The position numbers and the translations under genes were made by a program. Positions 50,503 through 59,175 of a DNA stretch of 64,000 nucleotides are shown here, one piece after another (the first letter of the stretch is position 1; every line of letters starts with the position of its first letter). The stretch spans positions 1-64,000 of the forward strand of contig JAJEIO010000025.1 in NCBI GenBank assembly GCA_022827835.1, read 5' to 3'. Below the pieces are notes generated by a model. It was not told where the DNA came from. It made no database searches and saw nothing but the letters and a program-made list of their open reading frames with translations. Source of the DNA: Candidatus Latescibacterota bacterium (lineage in GTDB: Bacteria > Latescibacterota > UBA2968 > UBA8231).

Positions 50503-53133
50503 GTGAGGTGCATGCTCTACGCAGCAGTTGTCACAGCCGGCGTCGCACTCCTATGCGATGCAGCTTTTGCCCAACGGGTTGGCTTTCTGACTGGACGCGA
50601 ACCGCGCGGTGTGGATGTCTATGATATGGCGATGACGCCGGCACAGCGAAAGTGGCAATATCCGCAAAGCCTATACCACTTCTATCGGTGGACCGGCGAG
50701 GAATACAGCAATTACGCCCGCCAAAACTACGAGCGCTACGTATCTACTGAGCTTGAAGGCTTTCGCACATACGACCTCTACGGGAACTACATCACTCGTG
50801 GTTTCGAGGTGTACAACTGGTCCATGGATAGTCCAGTGACTTCGGGCAGTACGGTGCGTAAGGGGCCTAAGTACAGAGGTTGGTTTCAAAGTTTGATCGT
50901 CTCGTCAATGTCTAAGGGGCAGTTTTATTCCTCAATGACCATTGGCGAGGCCCTGCGTACTACCCTGACGCCGCTGACTTTTTCCAAGCCAGCTTTCAAT
51001 GGGGCGCAGTGGGACTTTGCCGCCGACAAGTACCAGATGACACTCTTGGCGTCGCGCTTGGCCTCCCCGGGCTCAGCCGTGCAGTTTGAAAATTCACTCG
51101 GCCAGATATTGGGCGACATGACCAATCTCTTCGGCGTGCACTCCAAGGTGCAGCTCGGGGATTTTTCCAAGCTGGGCTTTACGTATTTGAACATTGCTAA
51201 CTTCTCCACAGGTCGCAAGCTCGGCGACAACTCGCTCAAAGGCGTGTTGACTGAGGCCCAAAACGGCGGCAATGTTGAGACGATCGTCCTGAGGCTCTCG
51301 GACGATTCGCCCGAAGACGGCGTTGGCGGTGCTCAGCTTTTTGCCGAGCGCATTATCATCAACGGAGTTGATCATCCCGAAATCGTGCCCTCGCCGCGCG
51401 GTGGTGTGCGGCGCGCCGGCGTCATCGAGGCCAATGGGGCGGAGACGTTGGAGCTGACCTACAATATTGCCCGCGACTTCCGCCAACAGCCCGATGACGA
51501 GATCACCACGTTTCAGGAGATCAGCGAAATCGAGTTCGAGTTGGTCATCGCCAATGACTACCGGATCGAAATCACCTCTAACCTCCAAGTCAATGCCCAA
51601 GGCGAGCCCGTGTTCTTGGAGGTCGAGCGCGCCCATGGCAACGTCAGCGATGGCTCTAACCAGCGCTTCATCCGCTTTGAATATGGCCTGCCCACTGGCA
51701 AGGATATCATCGGCTTTAACTTTGATGTAGACGATATCAAGGGCTTCAATATGCGCTCGGAGCTTGCTTTTAGTCGGGCGTTTCGCCGCTTTCCCAACCA
51801 GAACTTCCAAGAGCACGCCCTCGCTCAAGACGAGGGCATGGCCTACTACATCACGGCCTCGCAGGACGCTTATCCGTTTTTCGCGTATGGGGAATTCTAC
51901 CGTCTGGAGCCTGAGTACCAGACCAATGCGTTTATCTCGGATGCGCGGGGTTTCATCGACTACGAACACCCAGAGCGCTATTCTTTTGAAGCGGTTGACG
52001 ACAACGACGACCAAGATCGCTTTGCCGACTGGAAGCGCCTGTGGCAAAACGGCGACAATGCCTTTGGCGAATCGCCTTTTGGCACCGGTGGCCAAGCCGA
52101 CCCGCAGGTTTTCCCTGGGTACGACGAGAACTCGGACTTCATCTCGGACTTTAATCAAAACGACAATAGCCAGCCGGATTTCGCCGAGCCATTCCTGCGC
52201 TATAATGTCGATCCACCCGAGTTCCTCTTTGGCGTTGACATGAACAACAATAACGTCATTGATCGCTTTGAGAACGATACGTTTGCCGACTACCCCTACC
52301 GACACGACCGAGATGGCTACAACGTGTACGGGGGCGTTCACTTGACCGAAGCCATCAAGGCGACGGTGGGCTACTCCACGGCCGACGAGATTAGTTCCAA
52401 GCGCAGCGCGCAGATGAGCTATGCAGTAGTCACGGGCGAGTGGAAATGGCCGGGCATTGAGGCTCGGGCTTTCCAATATGCTCGCTCGGTCCAAGACGAC
52501 ATCGAAGACGATGTAATCCAATGGGTCGATCCAGATGGATTTCGCGAAACCATTGACCCGCTGATCGCCCAAGACACCTTTGTCTGGACCGGCTATCTGA
52601 CGTTTGATTACCTGCGCCTTAAAAACCTGAACATCTACAACAAGGTGAAGTACGACTGGTTCAGTCAGCGCGGTGAGCAGGCCGAAGTCAAAGAGAACCG
52701 CCTCTTCTTTGGCGCGATCAACAAGGTGGATTATCCGCTGCCGATTACCGACAATCTATCTTTCTGGCCGCGCTACAAGAGTGTGTACCGCAAGATCAAC
52801 CCGACCTTTAGCACTGACCTCGATATCACCGAGTGGTCGCAGTTTTACATGCTGACCTCGAAGTACTTCATCCTGCCCGGGACCTTTATTGAATACGGCG
52901 TCGAGTTGAATCTCTTCCGCAATCTTGAAGAGCGCCCGGAGATCCTGCCTCCTGGATACGTCGATGACTTTACGGGTTCGGTGCTGGCCTTACAGCTTTC
53001 CAACAGGTCGGCGTACCTCGGTTATTCACTGACCATGAATACGGGCTTTCGCTGGGAGCGCCGGGCTTTTGCCGAGGCGACCGAAACTAACTCTCTGCTC
53101 TTCATTCGGGTTTTCGCAGGCCTCCAAGACTAG
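50503..53133 (+). CDS. Large outer-membrane beta-barrel candidate
   Basis: An 876-residue exported protein of unrecognised family. The GTG at 50503 has AGGGAGG upstream and opens a signal peptide (LYAAVVTAGVALLCDAAFAQ). The N-terminal region is rich in Tyr/Trp (FYRWTGEEYSNYARQNYERY). The centre has Ca-binding-like Asp/Asn repeats (VDMNNNNVIDRFENDTF). The C-terminal third shows alternating aromatic beta strands (FVWTGYLTFDYLRLKNLNIY, YSLTMNTGFRWERRAF) and finishes LLFIRVFAGLQD, consistent with an outer-membrane barrel. It follows the FlgD-tailed gene by 59 bases and could be its exporter or anchor; that is inference. Confidence 0.75.
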   Translation: MRCMLYAAVVTAGVALLCDAAFAQRVGFLTGREPRGVDVYDMAMTPAQRKWQYPQSLYHFYRWTGEEYSNYARQNYERYVSTELEGFRTYDLYGNYITRGFEVYNWSMDSPVTSGSTVRKGPKYRGWFQSLIVSSMSKGQFYSSMTIGEALRTTLTPLTFSKPAFNGAQWDFAADKYQMTLLASRLASPGSAVQFENSLGQILGDMTNLFGVHSKVQLGDFSKLGFTYLNIANFSTGRKLGDNSLKGVLTEAQNGGNVETIVLRLSDDSPEDGVGGAQLFAERIIINGVDHPEIVPSPRGGVRRAGVIEANGAETLELTYNIARDFRQQPDDEITTFQEISEIEFELVIANDYRIEITSNLQVNAQGEPVFLEVERAHGNVSDGSNQRFIRFEYGLPTGKDIIGFNFDVDDIKGFNMRSELAFSRAFRRFPNQNFQEHALAQDEGMAYYITASQDAYPFFAYGEFYRLEPEYQTNAFISDARGFIDYEHPERYSFEAVDDNDDQDRFADWKRLWQNGDNAFGESPFGTGGQADPQVFPGYDENSDFISDFNQNDNSQPDFAEPFLRYNVDPPEFLFGVDMNNNNVIDRFENDTFADYPYRHDRDGYNVYGGVHLTEAIKATVGYSTADEISSKRSAQMSYAVVTGEWKWPGIEARAFQYARSVQDDIEDDVIQWVDPDGFRETIDPLIAQDTFVWTGYLTFDYLRLKNLNIYNKVKYDWFSQRGEQAEVKENRLFFGAINKVDYPLPITDNLSFWPRYKSVYRKINPTFSTDLDITEWSQFYMLTSKYFILPGTFIEYGVELNLFRNLEERPEILPPGYVDDFTGSVLALQLSNRSAYLGYSLTMNTGFRWERRAFAEATETNSLLFIRVFAGLQD

Positions 53134-53157
53134 GAGCTGCTATTTCTCTGTGGATCC

Positions 53158-53197
53158 AAAGCGCCCGGCGTTCTCTAGCGGAGATGCCGGGCGCTTT
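53158..53197 (+). terminator. Strong intergenic hairpin (terminator-like)
   Basis: AAAGCGCCCGGC (53158-53169) pairs perfectly with GCCGGGCGCTTT (53186-53197), and TCTC/GAGA in the loop extends the pairing. Only a short T stretch follows. It lies 24 bases after the barrel gene and 13 before the next start, so it should end the preceding transcript or protect its 3' end. Confidence 0.75.
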
Positions 53198-53210
53198 ACT
53201 GCCTAACAAC

Positions 53211-54455
53211 ATGGACATGCGTCTTGCCGTGGTGTGGATAGGGCTAGTCGCCCTTCTCGGAGAGATCGGTTGTGGCTCTCCGGAACGCCATGTCCTCAAA
53301 AAGCCTGCCACGCCCCAGCCTCTCGCGTTCTACCAAGGTGCCCACGAGCAAAACCCCACAGACCCAGAGATACTCTTGGCCTTGGGATGGCTCTATCTAC
53401 AAAAGGACCGCACGCGCCACGCCGTCGCCGTGCTGTCCGAACTGGTTGCGGTTGTGCCCGACGACGCGGATGCCCACTACTACCTCGGGGTTGCTCTCGC
53501 CAAAGAGCACCGCAAGAGCGAGGCCATAGCCGCCTTGCAGCGTGCCCTCGAAAAGGCACCGGGCTTTGCCGAGGTGTACTGGGCTTTGGCGTTGTTGTAC
53601 AACGAGCGCGGCGACGGGTACGAAAAAGCGCTTGCAACGGTCGAAGAGGGGCTGCAACTGGCCGGACAGAGTGGCTATGGGCACTTCGTGTTGGGCTTTG
53701 TGCTGTGCTCGCGTGGCGACAATGAAAACGCCAAAACCGCGCTGCTGAAGGCCATTGAACTCGACCCTGACTTAGCGCACGCCCACTACTACTTGGCGTT
53801 GGTGTACTTGCGCTTACAGGACGATCAGCGGGCCATGGCGGCGATGGAGCAGACCATTGCCGCAGCTCCGGGTTACACCTCGGCCTATTACAGCTTGGGC
53901 ACGCTCTATGCGCGCACGGGCCACCACGCCGAGGGAGCGCGGATGATCGAGCTTTTCCAGCAGTTGAGTAGCGCGACGATGGACGAGGATCACTACCGCC
54001 GCTTGCTCTATCGCCAGGCCGTGCCGCTGGCGGTCGATAAGCAAGTGGCCACGCATTTCAACTTGGGGCTGGTTTATTTGCGCAGAAAGGAGTTGGCGGC
54101 GGCACTCGAACAGTTCGAGGCGGCCTTGGCCCTCGATTCTACGTACGCAGAGGCCAGCCACAACATCGGGGTAATCTACTCGCTGCAAGATCAACACGCG
54201 ACGGCCCGCCCCTTTTTACTGCGCGCAGTCCGCCACAAGCCCGACTACGCGTTGGCCTTTGAAAACATAGGCAACAACAGCTTGGCCCTCGGCGAGTACG
54301 CGGAGGCAGTCGCAGCATTCCGCCGCGCCTTGGCCCTCGACGGGAGCATGGCCTCAGCCCTCGACGGCTTGGGAACTGCCCTGATCCAGCAGGGTCACGT
54401 AGCAGAAGGCCGCACGGCTCGTGCCGAGGCCGCAGCCTTGAGGGCGCAACAGTAA
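53211..54455 (+). CDS. TPR-repeat lipoprotein A
   Basis: A 414-residue protein with an N-terminal lipoprotein signal (RLAVVWIGLVALLGEIGC) and about ten tetratricopeptide repeats, e.g. ALGWLYLQKDRTRHAVAVLS, AHYYLALVYLRLQDDQRAMA, ASHNIGVIYSLQDQHATARP. It is likely an envelope-anchored scaffold. Two ATGs (53211, 53217) precede the signal; the first is used. Its stop directly abuts the ATG of the first FG-GAP protein. Ribosome site is weak, possibly because the upstream hairpin is so close. Confidence 0.87.
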   Translation: MDMRLAVVWIGLVALLGEIGCGSPERHVLKKPATPQPLAFYQGAHEQNPTDPEILLALGWLYLQKDRTRHAVAVLSELVAVVPDDADAHYYLGVALAKEHRKSEAIAALQRALEKAPGFAEVYWALALLYNERGDGYEKALATVEEGLQLAGQSGYGHFVLGFVLCSRGDNENAKTALLKAIELDPDLAHAHYYLALVYLRLQDDQRAMAAMEQTIAAAPGYTSAYYSLGTLYARTGHHAEGARMIELFQQLSSATMDEDHYRRLLYRQAVPLAVDKQVATHFNLGLVYLRRKELAAALEQFEAALALDSTYAEASHNIGVIYSLQDQHATARPFLLRAVRHKPDYALAFENIGNNSLALGEYAEAVAAFRRALALDGSMASALDGLGTALIQQGHVAEGRTARAEAAALRAQQ

Positions 54456-56156
54456 ATGTGGTTTGTACTAGTCGCTATTTGGGCGCTGGCAGGGTGCGAG
54501 GGCGATGGGGGCGAAGCGGCACGGCCTAGTTTCGTCGATGTAGCTGCCGAAGCGGGGGTCCAATTGCGCACCGTATCTGGGACGCCGCAAAAAGAGCACA
54601 TCGTCGAATGCAACACGGGCGGGACGGCCCTTTTAGACTACGACCTAGATGGGGACGTGGATATTTTTATTGTCAACGGCTCGCGTATCGCTGGATACGC
54701 CTTGGGCCGCGAACCCCGCGCCGAGCTGTACCGCAACGACGGCGCTTGGCGCTTTATCGGCGTTGGCCGAGAGGCTGGCGTCGCGCATGTGGGTTGGGGT
54801 ATGGGGGCTACGGCGGCCGACTACAATGCCGACGGGTGGCCCGACTTATACTTGGCCAACTACGGCCCCAATGCGCTGTACGAAAACGAGGGCGACGGCA
54901 CGTTTGTCAATGTGGCGGCCGAGCGGGGCGTGGACTTTAGCGGCTGGAGTTCGTCTGCGGCCTTTGGCGACTACGATCTCGATGGAGATTTAGACTTTTA
55001 CTTGGCTAATTATATCGACTTTGACCCAGCGTTTCGCCCGGTTGATCCGAGCTATTGCACTTGGCGCGGGATAGACGTATTCTGCGGCCCGCGCGGGATG
55101 CCGGGCGAGCGGGATCAATTCTATCGCAACGACGGCCCGAGTGCGGGTTGGACTTTTACCGATGCCAGTGAGGCTTTTGGCATTGCCGACTACGAGTACT
55201 ATGGTTTTGCCGCGCTGGCCGGCGACTGGGACGAGGACGGCGACTTGGACATCTACATTGCCAACGATTCGACGCCGAATGTGCTCTACCGCAATGACCA
55301 AGGTGTATTTGCGGATGTATCGCTCCTGTCGGCGACTGCGTACAGCGAGGACGGCCGCGAACAGGGCGGCATGGGTTTGGCGGGCGGCGACTACGATCAA
55401 GACGGCGATTTTGATCTCTTTGTCACCAATTTCTCGCACGACAATAACTCGCTCTACGACAACAATGGCCGGGGGTTTTTCACCGACGCCAGTTTTAGTT
55501 CGGCCCTAGGCCGTGCGAGCATCAGTTCTTTGGGGTGGGGCACGGGTTTTTTCGATTGCGACAACGACGGCGACGACGACCTGTTCGTCGCCAATGGGCA
55601 CGTGTACCCAGCCGTTGACCGCCGCGATTTGGGGACTCGCTACGCCCAGCGCAACCACCTGTTTGAGAATCGCGACGGCGCTTTTGTCGAAGTCGGTGCA
55701 GCCTCAGGTCCGGGCCTAGCAGTGGAAAAGTCCAGTCGCGGCTCGGCCTTCGGCGATTTGGACAACGACGGCGACTTGGACATTGTGGTGGTCAATATCG
55801 ACGACACGCCGACCTTGCTGCGCAACGACGGGGGTAATCGCCACAATTATCTGATGGTGAGGCTACTCGGTGATGGAGGAAATATAGACGCCATTGGTGC
55901 GCGAGTCTCGGTGTCGGTGGGTGGTGCGGTACAGATGCGGGAGGTGCGTGCGGGCACGAGCTATCTGTCGCAGGACGACCTGCGGCTGCACTTCGGCTTG
56001 GGGGCGGCGACCGAGGCCGATCACCTCGTGGTGCGTTGGCCCGATGGAGTGGAAGAGCACATTGACGGGGTGGTGGGCAATCGGCTGATCACTATCCGGC
56101 GCGGCGCGGGCCTCGTCGCCGAGGGATTTGGACCCGTGCCGAGGCTGAGGCCGTGA
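54456..56156 (+). CDS. FG-GAP / ASPIC-UnbV repeat lipoprotein
   Basis: A 566-residue lipoprotein (VLVAIWALAGC lipobox) with many Ca-binding FG-GAP units: LDYDLDGDVDIFIVNGS, AADYNADGWPDLYLANYGPN, FDCDNDGDDDLFVANGHVYP. It ends in an ASPIC/UnbV domain (AIGARVSVSVGGAVQMREVR, GLGAATEADHLVVRWPDG). Together these give a beta-propeller-like surface or periplasmic binding protein. The ATG follows the TPR stop with no gap, and the next gene overlaps its stop. Pairing of UnbV proteins with TPR proteins recurs in environmental genomes; the ligand is unknown. Confidence 0.9.
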   Translation: MWFVLVAIWALAGCEGDGGEAARPSFVDVAAEAGVQLRTVSGTPQKEHIVECNTGGTALLDYDLDGDVDIFIVNGSRIAGYALGREPRAELYRNDGAWRFIGVGREAGVAHVGWGMGATAADYNADGWPDLYLANYGPNALYENEGDGTFVNVAAERGVDFSGWSSSAAFGDYDLDGDLDFYLANYIDFDPAFRPVDPSYCTWRGIDVFCGPRGMPGERDQFYRNDGPSAGWTFTDASEAFGIADYEYYGFAALAGDWDEDGDLDIYIANDSTPNVLYRNDQGVFADVSLLSATAYSEDGREQGGMGLAGGDYDQDGDFDLFVTNFSHDNNSLYDNNGRGFFTDASFSSALGRASISSLGWGTGFFDCDNDGDDDLFVANGHVYPAVDRRDLGTRYAQRNHLFENRDGAFVEVGAASGPGLAVEKSSRGSAFGDLDNDGDLDIVVVNIDDTPTLLRNDGGNRHNYLMVRLLGDGGNIDAIGARVSVSVGGAVQMREVRAGTSYLSQDDLRLHFGLGAATEADHLVVRWPDGVEEHIDGVVGNRLITIRRGAGLVAEGFGPVPRLRP

Positions 56157-57790
56157 AGGCGCGCTACGGAATGGTCTTGCTGCTTTGTTGCAGTGCTGCG
56201 GCGGAATCGCGCTTTGTCGATATCGCGCAATCGGCTGGGGTCGATTTTGTCCACCGCAGCGGCGCGACCGGCGCGCGCTATTTGCCCGAGACCTATGGCT
56301 CTGGGGCCGCGTTTTTGGATTTCGACGGCGATGGCGCGCTCGACCTCTACTTGGTCAACGCCGGGCGGCTGTCTCAGCTATCAAACGAGCCTGAAGCGGC
56401 CAACGCGCTTTTTCGCAACGAAGGTGCGGGCCGCTTCTCAGAGCAGACGGCGCGGGCTGGCGTCGGCGACCGAGGCTACGGCATGGGGGCGACCGTGGGC
56501 GACTACGACAACGACGGCTGGGCCGACCTCTACGTTACCAATTTTGGGCCCAACGTGCTCTTCCACAATCGCGGAGAGGGTCGCTTTGCCGACGTTACAG
56601 CTACAGCCGACGTGGGTTGCCCGGGATGGGGGACGAGCGCGGCCTTTGCCGACGTGGATCTCGACGGAGATTTGGACCTATTCGTTGGCAACTACCTCGA
56701 CTACCCGACCGAAGATCCGCTCGTGTGCCGGATCGGCAACAGCGAGGAGCGGCTCTACTGCGACCCGCGCAAGTTCGATGGTCAGGTCGATCGCCTCTAT
56801 ATCAACGAGGGCCACGCGGGCGGTTGGGCTTTTGCCGACCGCACGGCGGCCTTTGGCCTCGTCAGCGTGGCTGGCAAGGAGTTGGGGGTCGTCTTTGGCG
56901 ACTACGATCAAGACGGCGACCCCGATCTGTACTTAGCCAACGACCTTGTGCCCAACATGCTGTACCGCAACGACGGCACGCGCTTTGTCAATCGGGGTCT
57001 TGCCAGCGGCACCAGCCTCAACGGCGAAGGGGTTGCTGAGGCCGGAATGGGCGTTGATATGGCCGATGCAGACGGCGACGGCGACTTGGATTTGTTTGTG
57101 ACCAACTTCCAGTGGGAGAGCAATACCCTGTACAGCAACTTGGGTGGAGGGTTCTTTGCCGACGCGACCGTGGCGGCGGGGATCACCCGCGCCAGCATGG
57201 CCTTTCTCGGGTTTGGTACGGGGTTTTTTGACTGCGACAACGATGGCGATCTCGATCTGTTTGTCGCCAATGGCCACGTGTACGACAATGTGGAAAAGGT
57301 CGATCGAGCGGCGGCGTACGCGCAGCGCAATCAGCTACTCGAAAATATCGGCGAGGGCATCTTTGTTGATAGCAGCGACCGCGGCCCGGGCCTCGCGCTG
57401 GTACAGGTCAGTCGCGGAGCTGCGTTCGGCGACATTGACAGCGACGGCGACTTGGATATTGCGGTGAATAACTCCAACGAGCGGTCAGCTCTGTTGCGCA
57501 ACGACGCAGATGGCGGTGAATGGTTGGGGCTTAGGCTGCGGGGTGCGACGAGCAATCGCGATGCCATTGGGGCGCGGATCGCGCTGACGACCGGTGGCCG
57601 CACCCTCGTGCGCGAGGTTCGCCGCAATGCGAGCTATCTGTCGTCGAACGACCCCCGCGTGCTCTTTGGCCTTGGGAACGCCGAGGTCGCCGAGCGGGTT
57701 GAGATTCGCTGGCCATCCGGTGTCGTCCAAGTAGTAGAGGACCTGCCCGGGCGGCAATACGTGGCCATAGAGGAGGATACTAGTCGGTGA
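56153..57790 (+). CDS. Second FG-GAP / ASPIC-UnbV repeat secreted protein
   Basis: A 545-residue paralog of the preceding protein. The start is GTG at 56153 overlapping the previous stop (GTGA). A short signal peptide (YGMVLLLCCSAAAES) leads to FVDIAQSAGVDFVHRSGATG, repeated metal loops (LDFDGDGALDLYLVNAG, GDYDNDGWADLYVTNFGPN, FDCDNDGDLDLFVANGHVYD) and a C-terminal ASPIC/UnbV part (AIGARIALTTGGRTLVREVR, EIRWPSGVVQVVEDLPG). No lipobox Cys is clear, so it is probably free or partner-bound. Confidence 0.9.
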   Translation: MKARYGMVLLLCCSAAAESRFVDIAQSAGVDFVHRSGATGARYLPETYGSGAAFLDFDGDGALDLYLVNAGRLSQLSNEPEAANALFRNEGAGRFSEQTARAGVGDRGYGMGATVGDYDNDGWADLYVTNFGPNVLFHNRGEGRFADVTATADVGCPGWGTSAAFADVDLDGDLDLFVGNYLDYPTEDPLVCRIGNSEERLYCDPRKFDGQVDRLYINEGHAGGWAFADRTAAFGLVSVAGKELGVVFGDYDQDGDPDLYLANDLVPNMLYRNDGTRFVNRGLASGTSLNGEGVAEAGMGVDMADADGDGDLDLFVTNFQWESNTLYSNLGGGFFADATVAAGITRASMAFLGFGTGFFDCDNDGDLDLFVANGHVYDNVEKVDRAAAYAQRNQLLENIGEGIFVDSSDRGPGLALVQVSRGAAFGDIDSDGDLDIAVNNSNERSALLRNDADGGEWLGLRLRGATSNRDAIGARIALTTGGRTLVREVRRNASYLSSNDPRVLFGLGNAEVAERVEIRWPSGVVQVVEDLPGRQYVAIEEDTSR

Positions 57791-59175
57791 TTAAATGGGT
57801 TTCGTTTGCACTGGGCATTGCGCTGGCCGTCGGCTGCGAGACAGAGCCGGAAGTTCCGCCCGTTCAGCCGGTAGTGCAGCCTCCTCCGGTTGAGGATCCA
57901 CTGTTGATCGGGCGCGCCCTGTTGCGTCAAAAGCGCTACGCGGACGCGCTTGAGGTGTACGGGGAGGCGCGGAAGCGCCATCCGCAGTCGGGCGAGGTGC
58001 TGGCTACGCTGGGCCGAATCCACTTGGCCTTGGGCCAGCCCGAAGAAGCGGTCCAATTCTACGAAATGACCGTGGCCCTCGAATCCGATCAGCCTGAATG
58101 GCTCGTCGCCTTGGGCAATGTGCATCTGAAGCTGAGCCGCTACGACGAAGCTCACGCCGCGTTTGCCGCGGCCTTGGCCTTGGACTCGACGTACGCGCCA
58201 GCGTGGCGCAACAAAGCGGCGGTGTACAGCAAGCAGGGGCGGTTGGGCGACGCCGCGCACGAATACGAGCGCGCCTTGGCGCTGCGGCCCGAACACCTCC
58301 ACACCCGCTTCAACCTCGGGCTGGTGTACTCCAGCTTGGGCCGCTATGCAGATGCCAGCGAGGCCCTGCAACAGGTCTTGGTGGCAGCGCCGGAAAACGC
58401 GCGTGCCCTCTACGCGATGGGGGAGATCAAACTCCAAGAGGGCGATGACGAGGGGGCGGTCGAGTACTTTGAGCGCACGCTGGCAGCCGACACCACCTAT
58501 GCGGAGGCGCATCTGCAACTGGGGAGGATTCAGATGAGCCAAAACGATCTTGCGGCTGCGGCCGAGCGCTTCCGCCGGACCATCCTAATCGAACCTGGGC
58601 TGGCCGAGTCCTTCCGTCTGCTGGGCCAGATTCACCTGCGGCAGGGCCGCGAGACAGCCGGCGAAAAATCCCTTGCTGCGTACGAAAAGGTCAAGCAGGT
58701 CGAGGGGGATATTCAGCGCTATCGCGAGCGGCTGCGCAGCGATCCAGACGACGCCGACGCCCATTACAGCTTAGGTTTTATATACAATCGCTTGGGGTTT
58801 ACCGGCGTGGCTCTGCCGCACTACGCCCAAGCCGTGCGGATCAATCCCGGCCATGTGCAGGCGCTGAACAACATGGGTAACATTTACTTGCGCACTGGAC
58901 ATTTCGATCAAGCGGCAGCGGCATATCAGCAGATCATCGAACAAGACCCCGAGCACGTGGCCGCCTTTGCGGCCCTTGGACAGGTCTATTTGAATCAGCA
59001 GCGCACGGATGAGGCCATCGCCGTGCTCAATCGTGCCCTCGCGCTCGACGAAAACTGGCTCGGTGCTCACCAAGCCTTGGCCGAAGCCTACAAACGGCTG
59101 GGGCAGATTGCCAAAAGCGAAGAACATAAACGCATGGCCGACGCCTTGCTTAGAAAGCAGAAAGATGATCAATAA
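57787..59175 (+). CDS. TPR-repeat lipoprotein B
   Basis: A 462-residue lipoprotein: signal IKWVSFALGIALAVGC, a Pro-rich linker (PEVPPVQPVVQPPPVEDP) and about eleven TPR units (ALLRQKRYADALEVYGEARK, NNMGNIYLRTGHFDQAAAAY, LGQVYLNQQRTDEAIAVLNR). The GTG at 57787 overlaps the previous stop. It is similar in design to TPR lipoprotein A, so the two flank the UnbV pair. An assembly scaffold at the envelope is the most economical view. Confidence 0.88.
   Translation: MIKWVSFALGIALAVGCETEPEVPPVQPVVQPPPVEDPLLIGRALLRQKRYADALEVYGEARKRHPQSGEVLATLGRIHLALGQPEEAVQFYEMTVALESDQPEWLVALGNVHLKLSRYDEAHAAFAAALALDSTYAPAWRNKAAVYSKQGRLGDAAHEYERALALRPEHLHTRFNLGLVYSSLGRYADASEALQQVLVAAPENARALYAMGEIKLQEGDDEGAVEYFERTLAADTTYAEAHLQLGRIQMSQNDLAAAAERFRRTILIEPGLAESFRLLGQIHLRQGRETAGEKSLAAYEKVKQVEGDIQRYRERLRSDPDDADAHYSLGFIYNRLGFTGVALPHYAQAVRINPGHVQALNNMGNIYLRTGHFDQAAAAYQQIIEQDPEHVAAFAALGQVYLNQQRTDEAIAVLNRALALDENWLGAHQALAEAYKRLGQIAKSEEHKRMADALLRKQKDDQ

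Noticed and set aside
51094..52572. 492-codon open frame antisense to the barrel gene
   Set aside because: The composition is a codon-shadow of the plus-strand protein, which has a signal peptide, ribosome site and barrel pattern.
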